The notes under the pieces: generated by a model | Told to the model about the DNA's origin: nothing | The model's input: only the letters and a program-made list of their open reading frames with translations | Databases searched by the model: none | DNA from: Achromobacter sp. Root83 | Lineage (GTDB): Bacteria > Pseudomonadota > Gammaproteobacteria > Burkholderiales > Burkholderiaceae_B | Length of the DNA stretch: 64,000 bases | Assembly (NCBI RefSeq): GCF_001428845.1 | Contig: NZ_LMIU01000022.1 | Location: 681,030-745,029, forward strand | Direction of reading: 5' to 3' | Program-made: the position numbers and the translations under genes | Shown here: one piece after another, positions 19,906-29,071 of the stretch | How positions within the stretch are numbered: the stretch's first letter is position 1 | How the letters are laid out: every line of letters begins with the position of its first letter

Positions 19906-21012
19906 ATGAAGGTTCTCATCACCGGCAGCAACGGGTTCGTTGCGCAGAATCTCATCGCCACGCTGCAAGAACGGAAGGACATCGAGATCCTGCGCTTCAC
20001 GCGCGATGACGACGCCTCCCGTCTGGACGAGCTGGCGGGCCGGGCCGATTTCGTCTTTCATCTGGCCGGCGTGAACCGCCCCAAGGATCCCGCCGATTTC
20101 CAGAGCGGAAACGCCGGACTGACGCAGCAGCTCTGCGCCAGCATCGCTCGTAGCGGCCGGCGCACGCCCGTGATCTACTCCTCGTCGACCCAGGCCAACC
20201 AGGACAATCCTTACGGCCTGAGCAAGCGCGAGGCCGAGGATGCCCTCTCGGAGCTGACAGACCAACACGGCTCGCCCGTCTACCTGTTCCGCCTGCCCAA
20301 CGTATTCGGAAAGTGGGCGCGCCCGAACTACAACTCCGCAGTGGCCACGTTCTGCCACAACGTCAACCGTGGGTTGCCCATCCAGATCAATGATCCAGCC
20401 GCGGCGATCACATTGGTGTACGTGGATGACGTCGTCGCCCGCTTCATCGAACTGATGGACGGCGCCGTCGCGGACGACCGGTTCTGCACCGTCGCGCCTC
20501 AGTACCGGATCACGGTCGGCGACCTCGCCGCACAGCTGGAAACGTTCCGCGATAGCCGCAACACGCTGATCACCGCGCCCGTCGGCACCGGCCTCGTTCG
20601 CGCACTGTACGCCACGTACGTCAGCTATCTGCCGCCCGAGCGTTTTTCTTATGAGGTGCCCAAGTACGGCGATCCGCGTGGCGTGTTCGTCGAAATGCTC
20701 AAGACGCAGGACAGCGGCCAGTTCTCTTACTTCACCGCCCATCCCGGCGTGACGCGCGGCGGTCATTACCACCACACGAAAACCGAGAAATTCCTGGTCA
20801 TCAAGGGACGGGCGCGCTTTCGCTTCCGCCACATCCTGACCGGCGAATTCCACGAGCAGGACACAGATGGCGAAAAGCCGGAAATCGTGGAAACCGTGCC
20901 CGGCTGGACGCACGACATCACGAATATCGGCGATGACGAAATGGTCGTCATGCTCTGGGCCAACGAAATCTTCGACCGCGCCCGTCCCGACACTTACGCC
21001 CGCCCTCTCTGA
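19906..21012 (+). CDS. fnlB: Bifunctional epimerase/reductase with cupin domain (FnlB/WbjC/CapF)
   Basis: The enzyme epimerises at C3 and reduces C4 of the FnlA product. The 368-residue protein has an N-terminal SDR domain (MKVLITGSNGFVAQNL; short YGLSKREAE motif) and a C-terminal cupin domain from about residue 245 (GGHYHHTKTEKFLVIKGRAR) with metal-binding His residues; the two-domain layout is diagnostic of CapF. It lies one base before fnlC. Confidence 0.93.
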   Translation: MKVLITGSNGFVAQNLIATLQERKDIEILRFTRDDDASRLDELAGRADFVFHLAGVNRPKDPADFQSGNAGLTQQLCASIARSGRRTPVIYSSSTQANQDNPYGLSKREAEDALSELTDQHGSPVYLFRLPNVFGKWARPNYNSAVATFCHNVNRGLPIQINDPAAAITLVYVDDVVARFIELMDGAVADDRFCTVAPQYRITVGDLAAQLETFRDSRNTLITAPVGTGLVRALYATYVSYLPPERFSYEVPKYGDPRGVFVEMLKTQDSGQFSYFTAHPGVTRGGHYHHTKTEKFLVIKGRARFRFRHILTGEFHEQDTDGEKPEIVETVPGWTHDITNIGDDEMVVMLWANEIFDRARPDTYARPL

Positions 21013-21013
21013 C

Positions 21014-22147
21014 ATGAAAAAACTTAAAGTCGCCACCGTCGTCGGCACCCGGCCGGAAATCATTAGGCTGTCGCGCGTGCTCGCGAGCCTGGACCGCCAT
21101 TGCGATCACGTCCTGGTTCATACCGGACAGAACTACGACTACGAACTCAACGAAATCTTCTTCCAGGACCTGGGCATCCGCAAACCGGACCATTTCCTGA
21201 GCGCCGCCGGCGCCACCGGCGCCGAAACCATCGGCAAGGTGATTATCGCCACCGACCAGGCCCTGGCCGAGATCCAGCCCGATGCGCTCCTGGTGCTGGG
21301 CGATACCAACAGCTGCATGGCGGTCCTGCCGGCCAAGCGCCGCAAGATCCCGACCTTCCACATGGAAGCTGGCAATCGCTGCTTCGACCAGCGCGTGCCC
21401 GAAGAGATCAACCGCCGCATCGTCGACCACACCTCCGACATCAACCTGACGTACAGCGACATCGCGCGCGAATATCTGCTGCGCGAAGGCCTGCCGGCCG
21501 ACCGGATCATCAAGACCGGCAGCCCGATGTTCGAAGTGCTGAACCACTACAGTGATGGTATTGAAGCGTCCGACGTGCTCGATCGGCTCGGCCTGACACA
21601 CGGGCAGTTCTTCGTGGTCAGCGCCCACAGAGAAGAGAACGTCGACTCGGACCACAACTTCGCCAAGCTGGTAAACCTGCTGAACACGGTGGCCGCGACC
21701 TACGGTCTGCCGGTCATCGTCTCTACCCATCCGCGCACACAGAAGCGCGTGGACGCGCTGGGTACCAAGTTCCATGCGAACGTGCGCCTGCTGAAACCAC
21801 TAGGTTTCAAGGACTACAACAAGCTGCAGATGTCTTCGCGAGCGGTGCTCTCCGACAGCGGCACGATCACGGAAGAGTCCTCGATCCTAAATTTTCCGGC
21901 GCTCAATATCCGCGAGGCTCACGAGCGTCCGGAAGGCATGGAGGAAGCATCGGTGATGATGGTGGGCTTGGAGGCCGACCGCGCGCTGCAGGCGCTGGAA
22001 TTGCTTGCCCATCAGGCCCGAGGCGCTGAACGGGATTTCCGCCTGGTGGCGGACTACAGCATGCCCAATGTGTCCGATAAAGTGGTGCGCATCATTCATA
22101 GCTACACCGATTACGTCAATCGCATTGTATGGAAAAAGGCGAATTGA
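21014..22147 (+). CDS. fnlC: UDP-N-acetylglucosamine 2-epimerase-like (FnlC/WbjD/CapG)
   Basis: This 377-residue enzyme completes UDP-L-FucNAc by C2 epimerisation. It shows the non-hydrolysing 2-epimerase fold: VVGTRPEIIRLSRVL at the start, VLGDTNSCMA near residue 95, HMEAGNRCFDQRVPEEINRR with the conserved acidic pair, SAHREENVD and SDSGTITEESS. FHMEAGNRCFDQRVPEE is characteristic of the WbjD branch. WlbD (acting on the diamino uronic acid) is a relative, but adjacency to fnlAB favours FnlC. ATG 21014 gives the family N-terminus. Confidence 0.92.
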   Translation: MKKLKVATVVGTRPEIIRLSRVLASLDRHCDHVLVHTGQNYDYELNEIFFQDLGIRKPDHFLSAAGATGAETIGKVIIATDQALAEIQPDALLVLGDTNSCMAVLPAKRRKIPTFHMEAGNRCFDQRVPEEINRRIVDHTSDINLTYSDIAREYLLREGLPADRIIKTGSPMFEVLNHYSDGIEASDVLDRLGLTHGQFFVVSAHREENVDSDHNFAKLVNLLNTVAATYGLPVIVSTHPRTQKRVDALGTKFHANVRLLKPLGFKDYNKLQMSSRAVLSDSGTITEESSILNFPALNIREAHERPEGMEEASVMMVGLEADRALQALELLAHQARGAERDFRLVADYSMPNVSDKVVRIIHSYTDYVNRIVWKKAN

Positions 22148-23382
22148 AAATCGCCCTCGTCACCCAATACTTCTGGCCCGAGTCCTTCTCGATCAACGAT
22201 CTGGTCGAAGCATTGGTATCCCAAGGCCATACCGTGGAAGTCTTCACGGGCAAGCCGAACTACCCCGATGGGAAGATATTCCCCGGATACCAAGCCGAAG
22301 GCGCATCCGAAGAATTATTTGCCGACACGGTGCCCGTGCACCGCGCGCCGCTTCGGCCGCGCGGCGCAGGGGGCGCGGCGAACCTTGCGCGCAATTATCT
22401 GTCGTTCGTCTGGAATGGATTGCGGCATTTTCCGCGTCAGGCGAAGGGCAAGTCGTTCGACATCGTGTTCGTGTTTTCGCTGTCGCCGATCACCGCCGCA
22501 ATTCCCGCGATCTATCTGAAATGGCGCCTACGCAAGCCCATGGCCATGTGGGTGCTGGACTTGTGGCCGGAAAGCCTGAGCGCAACCGGCTTTATCAAGA
22601 ACAAGTTCGTGCTGAACGCGATCGGACTGATGGTGCGCGGGATCTACGCGTGTTCCGGCCTGATCATGGTGCAGTCGCGCGCGTTCATCGACGCGGTTTC
22701 CCGCTATACCAACCCGGCCAAGCTGGTCTACTACCCGAACTGCTCGCGCGACACGCCGAACACGCTGTCGCCCGATACGCAGGTACCTCGCATGCTGCTC
22801 GATGAACTGCAGTCGCAGTTTTGCGTCGTGTTCGCCGGCAATCTGGGAACGGCGCAGTCCGTCGAAACCCTGGCCGCGGCAGCCGAGCGGCTCAAACATC
22901 TGCCCGATGTCCGCATCGTGCTGGTCGGCAGCGGCAGCATGTCGCCTTGGTTGGCGGAACAGAAGCAGATTCGAAACCTGGACAACCTGATCCTTGCCGG
23001 CCGCTACCCGGCCAGCGAAATGCCCCAGTTCCTGACGCGTGCGCAAGGACTAATAGTTTCGCTCAAACGCAGCGAAATCTACGCGCAGACGGTGCCGGCT
23101 AAGATCCAAACCTATCTGAGCGCCGGCCGCCCCATCCTCGCCTCGATCGATGGCGAAGGCGCCCGCGTTGTCGAGGAGGCCGGCGCCGGGCTGGTCAGCC
23201 CAGCCGAAGACGCCGAGCAGTTGGCCCGCAATATTGAGAAACTGCACGGCATGTCCGGCGATTCGCGCGCCTTCATGGGCGAGCGCGGCCGCGCCTACTT
23301 CCTGGAGCATTTCGAACTGGAAAAACAGGCTGCCCGCCTGGTCGAACTGCTGCAACAGCACATTGATCGAGGTGAACGATGA
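22129..23382 (+). CDS. wbuB: Glycosyltransferase WbuB/WbjE-like (probable L-FucNAc transferase)
   Basis: This 417-residue GT4 enzyme starts LKIALVTQYFWPESFSINDL and contains FTGKPNYPDGKIFPGY, MWVLDLWPESLSATGFI and SAGRPILASIDGEGARVVEE, all typical of the WbuB group, which is linked to L-FucNAc in O-antigens and capsules. The start at 22129 overlaps fnlC by 19 bases; a TTG at 22144 would also be family-like. It probably adds L-FucNAc to the lipid-linked primer sugar, from its place after fnlABC. Confidence 0.88.
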   Translation: MEKGELKIALVTQYFWPESFSINDLVEALVSQGHTVEVFTGKPNYPDGKIFPGYQAEGASEELFADTVPVHRAPLRPRGAGGAANLARNYLSFVWNGLRHFPRQAKGKSFDIVFVFSLSPITAAIPAIYLKWRLRKPMAMWVLDLWPESLSATGFIKNKFVLNAIGLMVRGIYACSGLIMVQSRAFIDAVSRYTNPAKLVYYPNCSRDTPNTLSPDTQVPRMLLDELQSQFCVVFAGNLGTAQSVETLAAAAERLKHLPDVRIVLVGSGSMSPWLAEQKQIRNLDNLILAGRYPASEMPQFLTRAQGLIVSLKRSEIYAQTVPAKIQTYLSAGRPILASIDGEGARVVEEAGAGLVSPAEDAEQLARNIEKLHGMSGDSRAFMGERGRAYFLEHFELEKQAARLVELLQQHIDRGER

Positions 23383-24260
23383 GCCCGGCGATTACCGTAG
23401 GTGTCCTGGGCGCGACTTCGCCAGCGGGCCAGCAAGTACTGGCCAAGCTAGCCGCAGCCGGGCATCGCGTAGTGGCTTTCTCGCGCAGCGCGCAACCGGC
23501 CGGCGAAGCCGATGCCGTGCGCTGGGTATCGCTGTCCGACAGCCAAGCGGAAGAAGCCGCCCGGGCCACCGGCCCGATTACGGTCTGGATTGCGCTATGC
23601 CATATCTGGGTAGTCGGCGAGCATTTCGATTTCATGCGGCGACTGGGTGCCCAGCGTCTCGTTTGCCTCTCGTCGACCAGCCGCTACACCAAGGTCAGCT
23701 CCCAGAATGCCTATGAAGAGGCCCTGGTGCAACGCCTGTCCGACGGAGAACGCGCCCTAGCCGAATGGGCCGAAGGTGCCAGCATCGGCTGGACGGTGCT
23801 GCGCCCCACGCTGATCTACGGACGCAGCACCGACCGCAACCTGTCGGAGATCGTCCGCATCATCCGCAAACTCCGTGTCTTTCCCGTGTTCGGACGCGCC
23901 GGCGGACTGCGCCAGCCTGTCTATGTAGATGACGTTGCGCAGGCCGCGGTGCTCTCGGCGTTCGCGCCGGAAGCGGCCGACAAGGGATACAACATTTCGG
24001 GCGCGGAAGTGCTGAGTTATCGAGAAATGGTGACGCGAATTTTCAAGGCCATGGGCCGAGCTCCGCGCCTGCTGACCGTTCCGATCTGGCTATTCAATTC
24101 CGCCCTGTTCTTCCTGCGCCTGATTCCACGCTACCGGAACTGGAATAGCGACATGGTGCAACGCATGAACCGAGACATGGTATTTGCGCATGACGAGGCG
24201 GCGCGGGATTTCGGTTTTAAACCGCAACCGTTCGTCCTGCGCGATATCGACGTTCTCTGA
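23379..24260 (+). CDS. NAD-dependent 4-ketoreductase (WbjF/WbpV-like)
   Basis: The 293-residue short-chain dehydrogenase-like protein has VGVLGATSPAGQQVL at the start and VLRPTLIYGRSTDRNLSEI in the middle, the pattern of reductases encoded with WbpL and WbpM. They reduce UDP-4-keto-6-deoxy-GlcNAc to UDP-D-FucNAc or UDP-D-QuiNAc; which one cannot be told. The usual YxxxK is replaced by NAYEEALVQ, which may be the catalytic segment. It overlaps wbuB by four bases. The block fnlABC-wbuB-this gene-wbpL-wbpM resembles the P. aeruginosa O11 order. Confidence 0.82.
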   Translation: MSPAITVGVLGATSPAGQQVLAKLAAAGHRVVAFSRSAQPAGEADAVRWVSLSDSQAEEAARATGPITVWIALCHIWVVGEHFDFMRRLGAQRLVCLSSTSRYTKVSSQNAYEEALVQRLSDGERALAEWAEGASIGWTVLRPTLIYGRSTDRNLSEIVRIIRKLRVFPVFGRAGGLRQPVYVDDVAQAAVLSAFAPEAADKGYNISGAEVLSYREMVTRIFKAMGRAPRLLTVPIWLFNSALFFLRLIPRYRNWNSDMVQRMNRDMVFAHDEAARDFGFKPQPFVLRDIDVL

Positions 24261-24322
24261 ATTCAGAGACGTGTCTATTTTCCACTGGCCTGAATTCGGT
24301 CATTTCTGTATTTGAAAACAAG

Positions 24323-25354
24323 ATGGATGCCCTGTCGATACCATTGTGGTTATTCGCAGTATTCGCGGCTCTGGCCTGGCTGTTGACAGGCGCGCTGCGC
24401 CGCTATGCGCTCAAGCATAATGTCATTGACGTGCCGAATGCGCGCAGTTCGCACAAAACACCCACGCCCCGCGGTGGCGGTATCGCGTTTGTTATCAGCT
24501 TCCTGCTCGGATTGATCACCCTGACCGCGATTGGAAGTATCGCGCCTGTAGACGCGATTGCGGTGGGCGGCGCGGGCGCCTGGATCGCGCTCATCGGTTT
24601 TCTCGACGACCACGGCCATATCCAGGCGCGCTGGAGATTACTGGCCCACTTCGCCGGGGCTGCCTGGGTGCTCTATTGGATAGGCGGCATGCCCTCGATG
24701 TCGTTCTGGGGGCTGGAACTGCAGACCAACTGGCTGCTCTCGATACTGGGCGCGCTGTACCTGGTATGGATGCTCAATCTTTACAATTTCATGGATGGCA
24801 TCGACGGCATCGCCAGCATCGAGGCGCTTTGTGTCACAGTGGGCGGCTGCATCCTGTATGCAATGGACGGCCAGCCGCTCGCTGGCGTTCCCAGCGCGCT
24901 GCTGGCGGCCACGGTGGGGGGGTTCCTGATCTGGAATTTCCCCCCAGCCAGGATTTTCATGGGCGATGGCGGCAGCGGCTTTCTCGGCCTGGTCCTCGGC
25001 GCCCTGTCGCTTTTGGCCGGATGGCATTCGCCAGCCATGCTGTGGGCATGGCTCGTGCTGCTTGGCGTTTTCATCATCGACGCAACGGTGACCTTAATAC
25101 GTCGGCTTTGCCGCGGAGAAAAGGTTTACGAAGCTCACAGGACTCACGCTTACCAATATGCAAGTCGCAAGTATTCCAGCCATAGGAAAATCACCCTGTC
25201 GGTGCTTGCGATTAATGTCCTCTGGTTGTTTCCGTGGGCCGGCGCAGTATCGACTGGATTAATCGAAGGACTGACCGGAACGCTCTGCGCGTATATACCG
25301 CTGATAGCGCTATCCCTATGGCTGAAAGCGGGAACCGCGGAGAGCGCAAACTGA
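24323..25354 (+). CDS. wbpL: Initiating undecaprenyl-phosphate sugar-1-phosphate transferase (WbpL/WecA family)
   Basis: The 343-residue polytopic protein is a MraY/WecA-type transferase that loads the first sugar phosphate onto undecaprenyl phosphate. It shows LNLYNFMDGIDGIASIE, FMGDGGSGFLGLVLG and the cytoplasmic EAHRTHAYQYASR His-rich motif, with about ten or eleven membrane helices. In related loci WbpL uses UDP-D-FucNAc or UDP-D-QuiNAc, matching the reductase upstream and WbpM downstream. It starts 62 bases after the reductase gene. Confidence 0.9.
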   Translation: MDALSIPLWLFAVFAALAWLLTGALRRYALKHNVIDVPNARSSHKTPTPRGGGIAFVISFLLGLITLTAIGSIAPVDAIAVGGAGAWIALIGFLDDHGHIQARWRLLAHFAGAAWVLYWIGGMPSMSFWGLELQTNWLLSILGALYLVWMLNLYNFMDGIDGIASIEALCVTVGGCILYAMDGQPLAGVPSALLAATVGGFLIWNFPPARIFMGDGGSGFLGLVLGALSLLAGWHSPAMLWAWLVLLGVFIIDATVTLIRRLCRGEKVYEAHRTHAYQYASRKYSSHRKITLSVLAINVLWLFPWAGAVSTGLIEGLTGTLCAYIPLIALSLWLKAGTAESAN

Positions 25355-25442
25355 ACATTTGTAGCCCGGCATCGGGCGCATATTTAGTAGAATCACGTCT
25401 GCGTGCGTTTGGCCGCAAGACACAGGCGTAAATGGCGTAATT

Positions 25443-26027
25443 ATGAAATCTAAAGGCACCTTGCTCATCGTAGGCGGCGGCGGGCATGGGCGCGCAGTCG
25501 CCGAAGCCGCCGCGATGACGGGCGAATGGGCTGGTATTGTCTTCGCCGATGACGCCTATCCCGCACAGCAGCAATCAGGCGACTGGCGCATCGTCGGCTC
25601 GACCGGACAACTCCCGGAACTGGCCCGCGGCTGCCACGCGGCGATCGTGGCCATTGGCAACCAGGCCGTGCGCCAACGCTTGACCGACACGCTGGTGGCA
25701 CTTGATGTACCGCTGGCGACCGTCGTCCATCCGCGGGCCTGGGTCAGCGCGCTGGCCGTGATCGGCGCCGGGAGCGCCATAATGGCCGGCGCCGTTGTCG
25801 GCGCCTGTGCGCGCCTGGGGCGCGGCGTCATCGTCAATGCCAACGCCACCGCGGATCACGATGCGGTCCTCGGCGACTTCGCCCATCTGGGCGTCGGAGT
25901 CCAGCTCGCTGGCGGCGTAGTTGTCGAAGACCGCGCCTGGCTGCAGGCCGGATCCTGTGCCGGATACCGGGTCCGGGTGCCGGCGGACGCCGTGCTGCCC
26001 CCGGGTTCGCGCCTTATCGCGGATTGA
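25443..26027 (+). CDS. PglD/NeuD-like sugar N-acetyltransferase
   Basis: The 194-residue protein has an N-terminal sugar-nucleotide-binding domain (LLIVGGGGHGRAVAEAAA) and a C-terminal hexapeptide beta-helix with the catalytic-type His139 in ATADHDAVLGD. PglD enzymes acetylate the 4-amino group of UDP-4-amino-4,6-dideoxy-GlcNAc. No PglE-like aminotransferase is adjacent, so its substrate is uncertain. The closest candidate partner in the window is the DegT aminotransferase at 35719-36828, which may use a dTDP sugar instead. It lies between wbpL and wbpM, 19 bases before wbpM. Confidence 0.82.
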   Translation: MKSKGTLLIVGGGGHGRAVAEAAAMTGEWAGIVFADDAYPAQQQSGDWRIVGSTGQLPELARGCHAAIVAIGNQAVRQRLTDTLVALDVPLATVVHPRAWVSALAVIGAGSAIMAGAVVGACARLGRGVIVNANATADHDAVLGDFAHLGVGVQLAGGVVVEDRAWLQAGSCAGYRVRVPADAVLPPGSRLIAD

Positions 26028-26046
26028 TTTCAGACTTCCTATAAAA

Positions 26047-27882
26047 ATGATCATCCCTACACGCTTTCGAACCGCATTTGTGTTCCTGTTTGACTTGGCG
26101 GCGATCCTTATCGCTTGGCTAGGGGCATTCCTTATCCGCCTCAACTTCGAATGGCCGACCGAGTGGGAAGGCCCCATAGCGCGAGCACTGCTCGTCCTGC
26201 TGCCCGTGCAGATCATCGCCTGCCGCTGGGCCGGGCTGTATCGTGGCATGTGGATCTTCGCCAGCCTGCCCGATCTCAAGCGCGTCCTGAATGTGGTGCT
26301 CGCCTCGACGGTCGCGCTGCTGCTCTTTGCCTTCCTCAACCGTGGCCAGCCCGCATTGCCGCGTTCCATCCTGGTGCTGTACCCCTTGCTGCTGCTCTTG
26401 GTCATGGGCGGCGGGCGCGCAGCCTGGCGCATGTGGAAGGAACACTGGCTGTACCGCGCGGGCTTCGGCCAGGGCACGCCGGTGGTCGTAATCGGCGCCG
26501 GCACCGCCGGCGCCATGTTGGTCCGCGAACTGGGCCGTAGCTCCGATTGGCATGTAGTGGCACTGGTGGACGACGATCCAGCAAAGCGGGGCCTGGAAAT
26601 CTCCGGCTGCCGCGTAGCCGGCGGCACCGACATGCTGCCCGAAATCCTCAATGACTATGGCGCAAAGCACGTCATTCTGGCCATTCCTTCCGCCAAGGGA
26701 GTCGCCATCCGCCGCGTGTCCGACATTGCGACCCGCGCGGGTGCGTCGCTGTTCACCGTACCGGGATTGAGCGAACTGATGAGCGGCCGAGTCGCCATCA
26801 ACATGATGCGTCCAGTGAAGATCGAGGATCTACTGGGCCGCGAATCCGTGCATATCGACAACGTCAATGTCCACGAGATGATCGCCGGCAAGCAGATCCT
26901 GGTGACTGGCGCGGGCGGCTCGATCGGCAGTGAACTGTGCCGGCAGCTCGCGCGCTTCTCGCCCGCCGCCATCGTGCTGGTCGAGGCCAGCGAGTTCGCG
27001 CTCTACACCATCGAACAATGGTTCACGGAAAACCAGCCGGATGTGCGCATCGTGCCCCTGGCCGGCGACGTGAAGGACGCCACCCGCGTCGAAGAGATTT
27101 TTTCCAAGTGGCATCCTGATCTGGTCTTCCACGCGGCGGCCTATAAGCATGTGCCGCTGATGGAGATCGGCAATGCCTGGCAGGCCGTCCGCAACAACGT
27201 CCTCGGCACCTACAATGTGGCGCAATGCGCCGAGCGCTTCGGCGCGCAGCGATTCGTGCTGATTTCAACGGACAAGGCGGTCAATCCCACCAATGTCATG
27301 GGCGCCACCAAGCGCATGGCGGAAATGGTCTGTGAAGTCCTGCACCGCCGCGGCGGCAAGACCCGCTTCCAGATGGTCCGCTTTGGCAACGTGCTGGGCA
27401 GCACGGGCAGCGTGATACCGAAGTTCCAATCGCAAATCTCGCGCGGCGGGCCGATCACCGTCACCCATCCCGACATTACGCGCTACTTCATGTCCATCCC
27501 CGAGGCGGCGCAGCTTGTCCTGCAGGCGGCCGCGATGGGCCGTGGGGGTGAGATCTTCGTGCTGGACATGGGCGAGCCCGTGAAAATCGCCGATCTGGCG
27601 CGCAACATGATTCGCCTCTCCGGCTTCCGCGAAGAAGACATTCGCGTCGAATTCACCGGCCTTCGTCCTGGCGAAAAGCTGTACGAAGAGTTGCTGGCCG
27701 ATTGCGAAGAGACCTTGGAAACACCGCATCCCAAGCTGCGCATCGCCCGTTCGCGGCCCGTACCCGAAGGCTTCTGCGAGGCTGGGATCGGCTGGCTGGA
27801 ACGGACCGAACCCGTCTCGGACGAGGAAGTCCGCCAGGTGCTCAAGAGCTGGATGCCGGAGTACGAGCCGACCAAGCACTAG
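26047..27882 (+). CDS. wbpM: UDP-GlcNAc 4,6-dehydratase WbpM (membrane-anchored)
   Basis: WbpM converts UDP-GlcNAc to UDP-4-keto-6-deoxy-GlcNAc, the precursor of D-QuiNAc and D-FucNAc. The 611-residue protein has four N-terminal membrane helices (residues about 10-125), a first Rossmann domain (VVIGAGTAGAMLVREL) and a catalytic SDR domain from about 290 (VTGAGGSIGSELCRQL) with STDKAVNPTNVMGATKRMAE, where Met takes the place of the catalytic Tyr. ATG 26047 gives the family N-terminus. It is the last gene of the plus-strand operon and converges on rmlA. Confidence 0.95.
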   Translation: MIIPTRFRTAFVFLFDLAAILIAWLGAFLIRLNFEWPTEWEGPIARALLVLLPVQIIACRWAGLYRGMWIFASLPDLKRVLNVVLASTVALLLFAFLNRGQPALPRSILVLYPLLLLLVMGGGRAAWRMWKEHWLYRAGFGQGTPVVVIGAGTAGAMLVRELGRSSDWHVVALVDDDPAKRGLEISGCRVAGGTDMLPEILNDYGAKHVILAIPSAKGVAIRRVSDIATRAGASLFTVPGLSELMSGRVAINMMRPVKIEDLLGRESVHIDNVNVHEMIAGKQILVTGAGGSIGSELCRQLARFSPAAIVLVEASEFALYTIEQWFTENQPDVRIVPLAGDVKDATRVEEIFSKWHPDLVFHAAAYKHVPLMEIGNAWQAVRNNVLGTYNVAQCAERFGAQRFVLISTDKAVNPTNVMGATKRMAEMVCEVLHRRGGKTRFQMVRFGNVLGSTGSVIPKFQSQISRGGPITVTHPDITRYFMSIPEAAQLVLQAAAMGRGGEIFVLDMGEPVKIADLARNMIRLSGFREEDIRVEFTGLRPGEKLYEELLADCEETLETPHPKLRIARSRPVPEGFCEAGIGWLERTEPVSDEEVRQVLKSWMPEYEPTKH

Positions 27883-28176
27883 CGCCGCAGGATGCGCTAA
27901 AACCGAGTGGTAATTTCCGACAAAACCGGAAATTCACGGAAGGACTTTCCACAACCCGGAACCTTCGTGAAGTGATCGAGGCGTCGGGCAAGCAACTGAC
28001 GCCCGAAAGCAAACAGCGCATCAGGGCGGCATACGCCCAGATGAAGTCCCTGAGCCGCTAGGCCTCTTCAGGCGAACGGCCTCAATCGCATCCATCCAGG
28101 GGCAGGCCCGGCGGGATCGGCCGCTCGGGCCCCTGCGCGCCCCGCAGCCCTGCGTAGAGGCCCGGGCGGCTTCCAT
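27883..28176. other. Convergent gap between wbpM and rmlA with a possible small gene or gene remnant
   Basis: Besides the inverted repeat, a plus-strand open stretch ends at 28061 and reads NLREVIEASGKQLTPESKQR followed by a short Ala/Met-rich end. A GTG at 27974 could start a 29-residue peptide. The composition looks protein-like (charged, helical), so it may be a small gene or the tail of a decayed one. The rest of the gap shows nothing else. Confidence 0.35.
27912..27934. terminator. Inverted repeat downstream of wbpM, possible bidirectional terminator or operator
   Basis: AATTTCCG and CGGAAATT form a perfect 8-base inverted repeat around ACAAAAC, 29 bases after the wbpM stop. It lies in the convergent gap between the O-antigen operon and the rmlA end of the next operon. 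No T run follows on either strand, so an intrinsic terminator is not certain. Confidence 0.4.
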
Positions 28177-29061
28177 TCACGGGAGGCCGTCCAGCCTGCG
28201 GATTTCCGCTGCAACCCCGGCCAGGTAATCGCGGTATTCGCACTTCGGCATCTCATCGAGCAGCGCCTCGAATTGATCCAGCTTCAAGAACCCCCGCACA
28301 AGGGCCGCTTCTTCGGGACAACCGATCTTGATCCCCTGCCGCCTTTCGATAGCCTCGATATACGCGGAGGCTTCCTGCAGCGCCGTGCTGGTGCCGGCAT
28401 CGAGCCAGGCGAAGCCGCGGCTGAGCCGGCGCACCTGCAGTTGTCCCCTGCGCAGGTATTCGAGGTTGACATCGGTAATTTCCAACTCGCCGCGAGGCGA
28501 TGGTTTGATCGACCGCGCTATGTCCAGGATCTGATTGTCGTAGATATAGATACCGGGAACGGCATAGCCGCTTTTGGGGTGAACCGGCTTCTCCTCGATC
28601 GACAGGGCTTTGCCATTTCGGTCAAACTCCACGACGCCGTACCGGGTGGGATCCTTGACGTGATACGCGAAAATCGTCGCGCCGCCCGCGAAGGCATGCA
28701 TGGCGCGCGGAAAATCGTCTCCGCCGGAGAAGATATTATCGCCCAGCATCAAAACCACGCTATCGGAACCGACAAAGTCATCCGCGATCAGAAAGGCCTG
28801 CGCGATACCCTCCGGCCGCGCCTGTTCCCGATACTCGATATTTATGCCCCACTTGGTCCCATCACCCAACAAACTCTGATAGCGGGGAAGATCCTGCGGC
28901 GTGGAAATAATGCAGAGATCGCGAATCCCGGAAGCAATCAGGACCGTGATCGGATAGTAGATCATCGGCTTGTCGAAAACCGCCTGAAGTTGTTTGCTCG
29001 ATATTTTCGTAAGCGGATACAGCCTCGAGCCGCTGCCACCCGCAAGAACAATAGCTTTCAT
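28177..29061 (-). CDS. rmlA: Glucose-1-phosphate thymidylyltransferase
   Basis: RmlA makes dTDP-glucose from dTTP and glucose-1-phosphate. The 294-residue protein has GGSGSRLYPLTKISSKQL at the N-terminus (nucleotide-binding loop; Ser where many RmlA have Thr), YREQARPEGIAQAF, LGDNIF and FAWLDAGTSTALQEAS. It ends the minus-strand island, ten bases from gtrA. rmlB is at the far end of the same operon, but rmlC and rmlD are absent, so dTDP-rhamnose is not the expected product of this cluster. Confidence 0.94.
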   Translation of the reverse strand: MKAIVLAGGSGSRLYPLTKISSKQLQAVFDKPMIYYPITVLIASGIRDLCIISTPQDLPRYQSLLGDGTKWGINIEYREQARPEGIAQAFLIADDFVGSDSVVLMLGDNIFSGGDDFPRAMHAFAGGATIFAYHVKDPTRYGVVEFDRNGKALSIEEKPVHPKSGYAVPGIYIYDNQILDIARSIKPSPRGELEITDVNLEYLRRGQLQVRRLSRGFAWLDAGTSTALQEASAYIEAIERRQGIKIGCPEEAALVRGFLKLDQFEALLDEMPKCEYRDYLAGVAAEIRRLDGLP

Positions 29062-29071
29062 TTTTCAGACA

